A DNA stretch of 7,917 nucleotides from positions 1 to 7,917 of the forward strand of contig CALBHW010000029.1 in the NCBI GenBank assembly GCA_937893125.1, given 5' to 3'. Made by a program: the position numbers and the translations under genes. Below, piece after piece: positions 1-4,857 of this stretch (position 1 is its first letter; the number at the start of each line of letters is the position of its first letter). This stretch comes from an uncultured Clostridia bacterium (lineage in GTDB: Bacteria; Bacillota; Clostridia; Christensenellales; UBA1242). The notes beneath the pieces were generated by a model that was given only the letters and a program-made list of their open reading frames with translations, had not been told where the DNA came from and did no database searches.

Positions 1-2
1 GA

Positions 3-53
3 TATGTTGATTATGTCGACTTTGTAAATAGTTGGAAAAATAATAGTAAGTAA
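3..53 (+). CDS. Possible C-terminal tail of an upstream gene (partial)
   Basis: Frame 3 is open from the window edge to a TAA at 51-53 and reads YVDYVDFVNSWKNNSK. The codons resemble those of the confirmed genes here (GTC, GAC, AAA, AAT). Sixteen residues are too few to assign a family. Nothing in this tail links it to yqeY or rpsU, which precede yqfC in Bacillus. It may also be a chance open frame, since the other two frames close quickly. Confidence 0.35.
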   Translation, partial: YVDYVDFVNSWKNNSK

Positions 54-62
54 AAAAACAAA

Positions 63-343
63 ACTACCCCCACCCCCTACGAATGGCGAAAACGGGGTCC
101 CCGAAAATAGCAGTAAAGCGTATGCTTTACGAAATTTTTGGGGTTAAGGAGAGCCCGCCCATAAGTTGAGTGGTTGCGAGAGTAACCCGAACAAGCGGGC
201 GTGGCTCGACGCGCAAGGGGGAGTGGTCTCATAGAGACCGAGGGGGTAGTACAATAAGACAACATAATTGATTAAGTAGTGAAAAACTATTGTACTAAAA
301 GGCGGTCGAGCGGGCAGTGCGAATGCGTTGACGCTCGGTCGCA
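63..343 (+). ncRNA. Candidate structured non-coding RNA, class not recognised
   Basis: This stretch is far GC-richer than its AT-rich flanks and has no convincing ORF. By eye it folds into nested helices. An outer helix pairs 63-71 (ACTACCCCC) with 242-250. C73-77 can pair with G217-221. Segment 99-108 pairs with 134-143 around a 7-bp hairpin at 113-130. Segment 151-160 pairs with 197-207 (one bulged T) and encloses 172-177/182-187, closed by a GAGA (GNRA) tetraloop. Further hairpins are 225-230/234-239, 247-256/288-297 and 302-312/332-342 with inner 315-320/325-330. Several pairs are G-U only if the plus strand is transcribed (103-139, 176-183, 305-339, 306-338, 317-328, 318-327) and would be C-A on the other strand. 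I compared it from memory with tmRNA, RNase P RNA, SRP RNA, T-box, cobalamin, FMN and lysine riboswitches and saw none of their signature motifs. It could be a leader or riboswitch for yqfC, a free-standing RNA, or a non-coding mobile element. The last helix overlaps a repeat family described separately. Confidence 0.55.
301..343 (+). repeat. Hairpin repeat, copy 1 (GGCGGTC...GGTCGCA)
   Basis: The arms 302-312 and 332-342 form an 11-bp helix that contains tandem G-U pairs at 305/339 and 306/338. A small internal loop (GG313-314 against A331) follows, then a 6-bp apical helix (315-320/325-330) with a GAAT loop. The outer GGCGGTC and GGTCGC match the minus strand of the hairpins at 7574-7621 and 7650-7695. 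The inner sequence differs, but the layout of outer helix, small asymmetric loop, apical helix and short loop is kept. Confidence 0.5.
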
Positions 344-357
344 TATACATTGATAAT
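328..357 (+). promoter_or_regulatory. Candidate sigma-A promoter upstream of yqfC
   Basis: TTGACG (328-333) and GATAAT (352-357) each match five of six consensus bases and are 18 bp apart. This would give a transcript starting near 364 and a leader of about 85 nt before yqfC. The -35 lies inside the last GC-rich hairpin, and the -10 lies inside an 8-bp inverted repeat (ATTGATAA 349-356 / TTATCAAT 363-370) that could act as an operator or weak terminator. The match may be coincidental. Confidence 0.33.
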
Positions 358-448
358 TGGTTTTATCAATTATATATTTTACAATTTTAAATGTTTGTAA
401 AATTCTAATATTTATGGGAAAGGCATATACATTACTTAGGTGGTGTAT

Positions 449-712
449 ATGTTTTTTTTGTTTGATGAAATTTCGAAAATGAGTGGGCTTCCTATGGATA
501 TGATAAATAAGGGGTTTAGAATGATAAATTTCAGTAATCGTGCGGTGTATATTGAGGGGTACACGGCTCTTATTGACGCGGAGCCTAATGAAATCGGGGT
601 TAAACTTAAAAAGGGCATAATTAAATTAAACGGTGACGACCTAAAAATAAAGAATATGAATCTGGATACTCTTCTTGTGACTGGTGACATAAAGCAAATT
701 GAAATGGGTTAG
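449..712 (+). CDS. yqfC: Sporulation protein YqfC (YabP/YqfC family)
   Basis: This 87-residue protein (about 93 in Bacillus) has the family pattern: an N-terminal basic/hydrophobic stretch, the core YIEGYTALIDAEPNEIGVKL, then strand-rich repeats KKGIIKLNGDDLKIKNM and DTLLVTGDIKQIEM. The family is a small beta-rich protein. In Bacillus subtilis yqfC is expressed in the mother cell during sporulation, and its biochemical role is unknown. I chose the ATG at 449 because AGGTGG (438-443) sits 5 nt upstream. Two in-frame GTG codons at 440 and 443 lie inside that Shine-Dalgarno and are unlikely starts. It precedes yqfD, the normal partner, but the 174-bp gap between them is wider than usual and may separate their transcription. 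Confidence 0.85.
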   Translation: MFFLFDEISKMSGLPMDMINKGFRMINFSNRAVYIEGYTALIDAEPNEIGVKLKKGIIKLNGDDLKIKNMNLDTLLVTGDIKQIEMG

Positions 713-772
713 GGGCTTTTTAAAATTATAAAAAAGTAAAAAATGACCATTTAAATACATAAAACTTAAAAA

Positions 773-826
773 ATGTGTTTTTAAATAAAAATTTTTGATG
801 CAAAAAACTAATTTTATGTGTTTTTA
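773..826 (+). repeat. 11-bp direct repeat in the yqfC-yqfD gap
   Basis: ATGTGTTTTTA occurs at 773-783 and again at 816-826 in the 174-bp AT-rich spacer. No terminator or clear promoter is visible here. In sequence this AT-rich the repeat may be chance. Confidence 0.3.
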
Positions 827-886
827 TAAGAAAAGTGTAAAATTAAATTTTTAAAAAATAACTTTAAGCAAAAAAATGGAGCGAAA

Positions 887-1780
887 ATGAATAAGACGCT
901 ATATCGTGTGACGGGGTTAAATTTTAAAAAATTTTTGGGTGAACTTAAAAAAGCAAATCTCGTCATTTTGCAACTTAGGCGGTTAGAGTATAACCAATTT
1001 GAAATTATGGTTAGTGACGAAAAGACCTTTTTGACACTATGCAAGAAATTTGGATATAAGGTAGACGAAGTTAAACTTTCTCGCAAGGAGACTTTGCTTA
1101 GGCTTCTTAAAAGAAATTTTGTTTTTTGCCTTCTTGCTGTAATTATTTGCGTGAGCCTACTTTTTTCGTCTAATTTTGTTTTTAAAGTGGAGATTTTTGG
1201 ACTAGAAAATGTTGAGCAAAGCGTTGTTCTTGATGTCCTAAGCCAAAATGGATATAACATCGGCAAATTAAAAAGTCGTTATGACTTAGACAACATTGAG
1301 CCACTTCTTGTCACGAACATTGATAAAATCAGTTTTGCGACGGGTGTTATTAAGGGAAGCACACTAATTATTAACATTCACGAAAAAATCGACAATAGTC
1401 CATATATCTATGATTATCCGCCAATAATAGCACCTTTTGATTGCGTTGTAAAAGAAATTATTTTTACATCAGGAACTGTGTGTGTCGCGCAAAATGAAAC
1501 GGCAAAAGCGGGGGACATCATTGTCGCGCCGTACGTTGAAACAAAAGATTTTAAGCGCCTACCGATACCAGCAAAAGCACAAGTAAAAGGTTATGTTGAA
1601 CTAAAAGAAAGCACAAAATTGGACGATAATTCATTAAATGTGCAAAATTTGATTGAAGAAATGAAAAAAAAGTTGTATAATAATTTGTCTTGCAAAGTTA
1701 AATCGTTTTCTGTTACGGAAAATGTCGAGCAAACAAGCGACTTTTTGATTATTACTTTAAGTGGAACAATTGAGTTTTAG
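887..1780 (+). CDS. yqfD: Sporulation protein YqfD, short form
   Basis: This 297-residue protein is shorter than Bacillus YqfD (about 400). Residues 1-75 form a cytoplasmic N-terminal part rich in Lys/Arg. Residues about 77-99 (FVFCLLAVIICVSLLFSS) are a single membrane span. Residues about 100-170 resemble the POTRA/FtsQ-like segment of the family (VEIFGLENV..., then KGSTLIINIHEK). Residues about 178-216 match the biotinyl/lipoyl-like hairpin region (IIAPFDCVVKEIIFTSGTV ... AKAGDIIVAPY). In Bacillus the gene is expressed under sigma-E and the protein is needed for spore formation; its molecular role is poorly defined. The ATG at 887 has TGGAG (877-881) 5 nt upstream. Frame and stop are intact, so the short length looks real and reflects a shorter C-terminal half. 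No terminator follows. The next expected genes, phoH and yqfF, are absent. Confidence 0.85.
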   Translation: MNKTLYRVTGLNFKKFLGELKKANLVILQLRRLEYNQFEIMVSDEKTFLTLCKKFGYKVDEVKLSRKETLLRLLKRNFVFCLLAVIICVSLLFSSNFVFKVEIFGLENVEQSVVLDVLSQNGYNIGKLKSRYDLDNIEPLLVTNIDKISFATGVIKGSTLIINIHEKIDNSPYIYDYPPIIAPFDCVVKEIIFTSGTVCVAQNETAKAGDIIVAPYVETKDFKRLPIPAKAQVKGYVELKESTKLDDNSLNVQNLIEEMKKKLYNNLSCKVKSFSVTENVEQTSDFLIITLSGTIEF

Positions 1781-2011
1781 AAAAGAAAAAGAATAGACAT
1801 TATGATTTTGAACTAGGCTAGAAAAGTAGGGCTTATTTAGATTAAAGGAATATTTTTTAAAACATTTTTAACTTTTTGTGTTAGTAAACTTAAAACGATT
1901 TATTTTACGGATAGTTGAAAAAAAAATGACATTTAACTTAATTACATTTTAATAGCAAGTGCCCGCGTTTAAACAATTGCAAGAATAACAAAACGAAGGA
2001 TTATTTTAAAA
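1781..2011. other. Gene-free gap between yqfD and ybeY
   Basis: In many Bacillota phoH and yqfF (a 7TM HD phosphohydrolase) sit at this point. Here 231 AT-rich bases contain no frame of useful length and no recognisable remnant of either gene. The only GC-rich patch is GCCCGCGT at 1961-1968, next to the palindrome GTTTAAAC (1967-1974). The eight bases GCCCGCGT recur at 7653-7660 inside a hairpin repeat, but nothing else of that repeat is present. A promoter candidate for ybeY is listed separately. Confidence 0.6.
1926..1953 (+). promoter_or_regulatory. Candidate sigma-A promoter for ybeY-era
   Basis: ATGACA (1926-1931) and TTTAAT (1948-1953) each match five of six consensus bases with a 16-bp spacer. 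It would start transcription near 1960, some 50 nt before ybeY. This fits the need for a separate promoter after the gap, but AT-rich DNA makes such matches common. Confidence 0.35.
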
Positions 2012-2512
2012 ATGTTAGTTATAATTAACGATTACGCGTTATCAAAAAATTTTAAAAAACTTATTGGAAAACTATTGAAAACTGCAAATAAGTATTCTAA
2101 GTTCAATCAAAGAAAGGTGCAAGTTGAGATTAGTTTTGTTGATAAAGAGCAAATTAGGACTCTAAATAGGACGGAAAGAAAGATTGATAAAGAGACTGAT
2201 GTTTTGTCTTTTCCAACCCTTAATCTTAAACCTTTACAAAAAATTAACATTAAGGACTACAAAGACGACATCGACCTTGAAACAAAGCATCTAATGCTAG
2301 GCGACATTATTATTTGTGAAGAAGTCGCAAGAAAAAACGCTGAAGAGTACGGGCATTCCTACGAAAGGGAACTTTGCTATCTTGTCGTTCACGGATTTTT
2401 ACATCTTTTAGGTTACGACCATATTGAAGAAGAGGATAAGAAGGTTATGCGCGCGCTAGAAGAGGCGGTTCTTAAAAAATATAAAATTACAAGGGAACAA
2501 AATGAAGATTAA
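2012..2512 (+). CDS. ybeY: Endoribonuclease YbeY (16S rRNA maturation)
   Basis: YbeY is a metal-dependent single-strand RNase involved in 16S rRNA 3' processing and ribosome quality control in the cytoplasm. The diagnostic zinc motif is present as HGFLHLLGYDH, with ligands H127, H131 and H137. The preceding conserved parts are also present: TDVLSFP near residue 70 and the LGDIIICEEVARKNAEEYGHS segment near residues 96-115. At 166 residues it is of normal length. AAGGA (1996-2000) lies 11 nt before the ATG, a rather long spacing. The 3' end overlaps the start of era by 11 bp, indicating translational coupling. In Bacillus, dgkA and cdd lie between these genes; they are absent here. Confidence 0.95.
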   Translation: MLVIINDYALSKNFKKLIGKLLKTANKYSKFNQRKVQVEISFVDKEQIRTLNRTERKIDKETDVLSFPTLNLKPLQKINIKDYKDDIDLETKHLMLGDIIICEEVARKNAEEYGHSYERELCYLVVHGFLHLLGYDHIEEEDKKVMRALEEAVLKKYKITREQNED

Positions 2513-3404
2513 GTGCGGGCTCGTAGGCGTAATTGGGCTCCCAAACGCAGGGAAAAGTAGCCTTGTTAACGCTCTTATTCAAGAAAAAGTCTCAATAGTT
2601 TCGCCAAAACCACAAACAACGCGAAATAATGTTTTAGGGATTTTGTCAACATCTGACTCACAAATTGTTTTTGTTGACACGCCTGGGCTAAACAAGTCGG
2701 ACAGTGGGCTAGGCGATTATATGCAAAAAAGTATAAAAGGCGCTGTGAGTGATGTGAGCGCTATATGTCTTGTGATAGACATTGTTAAGGGCGTTTCAAA
2801 AAAGGATTTGCAACTTATTGATAACTTTTATGCGTCAAAAACACCAGTTATTGTTGTTTTATCAAAAACTGACCTTGTGGACGACATTAAAATTGCAAAA
2901 ACTCTCGAAAGTTTTATTCCAATTATAGATAAGTGCGAAGTTGTGCCAGTTTCAAGTTTAAAACACAAAAATCTTGACGCATTACTTGAAGTCGTCAAAA
3001 AATATTTGCCCGAAGTGGACGAAGAAGAAAAACTTTTTGATGACGACTATTACACAGACAAATCCCTAAACTTTTTGGTGGCGGAAATTGTACGCGAAAA
3101 GGCGCTTTATCTACTTAACGACGAAATTCCGCACGGAATAGCAGTTAAAGTGGAAAGTTTTAAGGAAGATGACGACCTTTGCACGATTGATTGTCTCATT
3201 GTTTGCGAAAAAGAGTCTCACAAAGCAATTATTCTAGGCAAGCAAGGCGAAATGATTAAGAAAATAGGACATAACGCCCGTGTTACAATTCAAAAAATCG
3301 TCCAAAAAAAGGTTGTTCTTAATTTATTTGTAAAAGTTAAGCGAAATTGGCAAAATAATTTGGAGTTTTTGGATAGTTTAGGTTATAATATAAAAGACCT
3401 ATAA
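2502..3404 (+). CDS. era: GTPase Era (30S subunit assembly)
   Basis: Era is a GTPase that binds the 3' end of 16S rRNA and assists small-subunit assembly. Its G domain shows G1 GLPNAGKS (residues 12-19), the switch I region KPQTTRNN (36-43) and G3 DTPG (59-62). G4 reads SKTD (121-124) instead of the usual NKxD, and G5 is VSSLK. The C-terminal KH domain carries GKQGEMIKKIG (246-256), the RNA-binding GxxG turn. At 300 residues it has the usual length. The start at 2502 overlaps ybeY by 11 bp, with AAGGGA (2491-2496) 5 nt upstream. The Asn-to-Ser change in G4 affects a guanine-contacting residue; similar substitutions are tolerated in some GTPases, so I take the protein to be functional. Confidence 0.95.
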   Translation: MKIKCGLVGVIGLPNAGKSSLVNALIQEKVSIVSPKPQTTRNNVLGILSTSDSQIVFVDTPGLNKSDSGLGDYMQKSIKGAVSDVSAICLVIDIVKGVSKKDLQLIDNFYASKTPVIVVLSKTDLVDDIKIAKTLESFIPIIDKCEVVPVSSLKHKNLDALLEVVKKYLPEVDEEEKLFDDDYYTDKSLNFLVAEIVREKALYLLNDEIPHGIAVKVESFKEDDDLCTIDCLIVCEKESHKAIILGKQGEMIKKIGHNARVTIQKIVQKKVVLNLFVKVKRNWQNNLEFLDSLGYNIKDL

Positions 3405-3452
3405 GAATAATCTCAAATTTTACTCACATACTAAAAATAGTAACGGCTTAAT

Positions 3453-3485
3453 TTATCCACAATTTGCAACATAAAATGTGAATAA
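3453..3485. promoter_or_regulatory. Pair of divergent DnaA boxes
   Basis: TTATCCACA at 3453-3461 is a perfect consensus DnaA box. TGTGAATAA at 3477-3485 is the complement of TTATTCACA, which fits TTATNCACA in the opposite orientation, 15 bp away. Both lie between era and the next small gene. They could make transcription of the small gene and recO responsive to DnaA, or titrate DnaA. No dnaA/dnaN genes or AT-rich unwinding array are nearby, so this is not a replication origin on this evidence. Confidence 0.45.
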
Positions 3486-3530
3486 CTATTATTGTATAAA
3501 TCCACTTTTTAGCCGAAAAAGTTGCAAATT
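3461..3530. repeat. Inverted repeat enclosing a DnaA box
   Basis: AATTTGCAAC (3461-3470) and GTTGCAAATT (3521-3530) are perfect 10-bp complements 50 bp apart. The left arm abuts the first DnaA box and the second box lies between the arms. Just inside the right arm a 7-bp hairpin (ACTTTTT 3504-3510 / AAAAAGT 3516-3522) is also possible. This could be a DNA loop, an operator, or structure in the leader of the small gene. Confidence 0.45.
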
Positions 3531-3572
3531 TTGTGCCAAATTTAACCTGTTACAAAAAAAGGAGAAAAGTCT

Positions 3573-3764
3573 ATGGAAGAAAAATCGACGGATATGCCAA
3601 ATGTTAAACTGGGCAGAATTTGCGACGGGCTTTTTTATGGAACTGGTAATGTAGGGTATAAGGTTTTAGGAGATTTGGTCAGTATGCCTGAAAAAGAATT
3701 TGAAAAATATGAGTCTGACCTCGAAAATTTGTGCAAAAATGACGAAAATGAGCACGAAATGTAA
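3573..3764 (+). CDS. Small acidic protein, possibly YqzL-like
   Basis: This 63-residue protein has one of the best ribosome-binding sites in the window: AAAGGAG (3558-3564) is 8 nt before the ATG, so it is very probably real. It is hydrophilic and acidic at the C-terminus (PEKEFEKYESDLENLCKNDENEHEM), with one more hydrophobic central part, LFYGTGNVGYKVLGDLV (about residues 20-36). There is no signal peptide or membrane span. In Bacillus and many Clostridia a short protein, YqzL, lies exactly between era and recO. From memory that family has an aromatic residue, then TGN, then a Tyr, which resembles FYGTGNVGY here. The assignment rests on position and this weak pattern only. The function is unknown. 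Confidence 0.75.
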   Translation: MEEKSTDMPNVKLGRICDGLFYGTGNVGYKVLGDLVSMPEKEFEKYESDLENLCKNDENEHEM

Positions 3765-3854
3765 GGGGTTTGTCTCAACTTAAATTTTGCGTAAAACTGG
3801 AAAATTTTAGAATTTTGACAAGTAGACAAAGATAAGATAAAAGTTAAATTGAAT

Positions 3855-4577
3855 ATGGATACAATTGTAAAAGGCATTGTTTTAAAGACAAAAGACTATA
3901 AAGAGAATGACAAATTACTCACAATTTTAACGCTAGAAGAAGGAAAAATTGTGGTGCGCGCAAAAGGCGTTAAAAAGGCAACTTCAAAAATGAAGGCTTT
4001 TTGTCAGGTTTTTTGTTTTGGCGAGTTTGAACTTGTGAAAAATAAGCCTTTTTTTATTTTGTCTGGCGTCAAATCAATCGATAATTTCTATAATGTCACA
4101 ACCGATTATGACAAATTTGCGCTTTCAAGTTTGATTCCGCTTGTTTGCGACAAAATTTGTGTTGAAAATGAAATTTATAGTGGCCTTTTTTTGAGTGCAG
4201 TAAAGGCTCTTAACCTTATAAATTTAGACGCGGTTGACCCAAAACTTGTGGTTACAAAATTTCTTCTCGACACCCTTTTTTATGAAGGGTTTGAGTTGAA
4301 TTTTTCTTGTTGTAACTCTTGTGAAAAACCTTTTTCGGAAAAAATTTTTATTGACTTTGATAGTGGTGAACTCGTATGTGGAAATTGTTTAAAAACGGGC
4401 AATTTTGTAGAAATAAGCGGGGGAATGCTATCAAGCATTAAAATGATTTATGAAACAAGTTATGATAAATTGCAAACGATTAAACTTGGGAATGTTTTGC
4501 TTGAAAAGACATTTTTTGCAATATTAAAAAATGTGGCAAATAGGTTCGAAATTAACTATAATTTGTTTAAAATTTGA
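3855..4577 (+). CDS. recO: DNA repair protein RecO
   Basis: RecO loads RecA in the RecFOR recombinational repair pathway by displacing SSB and annealing single strands. The protein begins with the typical MDTIVKGIVLKTKDYKENDKLLTILT, the first strand of its N-terminal OB fold (about residues 1-80). A helical C-terminal domain follows, with a four-cysteine zinc site: CNSC (153-156) and CGNC (175-178). Length is 240 residues, normal for the family. I chose the ATG at 3855 because RecO proteins start close to this motif; a TTG at 3849 is in frame but adds only two residues. No clear Shine-Dalgarno precedes either, so translation may be weak. An excellent terminator follows 67 bp after the stop. 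Confidence 0.95.
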   Translation: MDTIVKGIVLKTKDYKENDKLLTILTLEEGKIVVRAKGVKKATSKMKAFCQVFCFGEFELVKNKPFFILSGVKSIDNFYNVTTDYDKFALSSLIPLVCDKICVENEIYSGLFLSAVKALNLINLDAVDPKLVVTKFLLDTLFYEGFELNFSCCNSCEKPFSEKIFIDFDSGELVCGNCLKTGNFVEISGGMLSSIKMIYETSYDKLQTIKLGNVLLEKTFFAILKNVANRFEINYNLFKI

Positions 4578-4644
4578 TTTTTAAAATTGTTTTTACTAAA
4601 TTTATGATTTTTTTGTGCGAAAATTGTATAAAATTAGTTTAGTG

Positions 4645-4671
4645 TCAAGGGAAAAGTCCCTTGATTTTTTT
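4645..4671 (+). terminator. Rho-independent terminator after recO
   Basis: TCAAGGGA (4645-4652) pairs perfectly with TCCCTTGA (4657-4664) around a four-base AAAG loop, followed directly by seven T. This ends the ybeY-era-recO region and separates it from ppdK. Confidence 0.92.
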
Positions 4672-4801
4672 CTAAATGACTTATTTTCTTGTGATAATTT
4701 GTTTTAGTTTTTTACTTGATAATTTTCTTGAATATTTTTTTTGTAAAAGTATTAAAATAAGTAAATTTTTAACTGAAATTTCAAAAACTAATCAAATTTC
4801 C

Positions 4802-4830
4802 TTGCCTTTATATTAAAAATAATATAAAAT
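4802..4830 (+). promoter_or_regulatory. Candidate ppdK promoter with overlapping palindrome
   Basis: TTGCCT (4802-4807) and TAAAAT (4825-4830) are 17 bp apart, close to sigma-A consensus, and would start transcription about 20 nt before the ppdK start codon. The spacer is almost wholly a perfect inverted repeat, TTTATATTA (4807-4815) and TAATATAAA (4820-4828), separated by AAAA. A repressor dimer or RNA hairpin could act there. AT-rich palindromes also arise by chance. Confidence 0.4.
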
Positions 4831-4857
4831 CTACATTTGTGATTTAAGGAGTATACT

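Noticed and set aside
63..343. Known RNA classes: tmRNA, RNase P RNA, SRP RNA, T-box, cobalamin, FMN, lysine, glmS, ZTP
   Set aside because: None of the conserved core sequences of these that I can recall is present. This is a judgement from memory and not a database search; raiA and HEARO-type RNAs were not excluded.
77..350. Two overlapping minus-strand open frames of 62 and 68 codons in the GC-rich region
   Set aside because: The region folds into paired helices that explain its composition; the frames have no clear Shine-Dalgarno and no protein-like pattern.
406..433. Sigma-E-like promoter (TAATATT, 13 bp, TATACATT) before yqfC
   Set aside because: The spacing is attractive and yqfC is sigma-E controlled in Bacillus, but transcription would begin around 440, inside the Shine-Dalgarno of the chosen ATG at 449. 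It would only work for a different start or a leaderless message.
814..1266. A 150-codon minus-strand open frame opposite yqfD
   Set aside because: It is antisense to a recognised YqfD frame, begins in non-coding DNA and has low-complexity composition with no ribosome-binding site that I can see.
3453..3485. Replication origin
   Set aside because: Only two DnaA boxes are present, and there is no dnaA, dnaN or rpmH nearby and no AT-rich repeat array.
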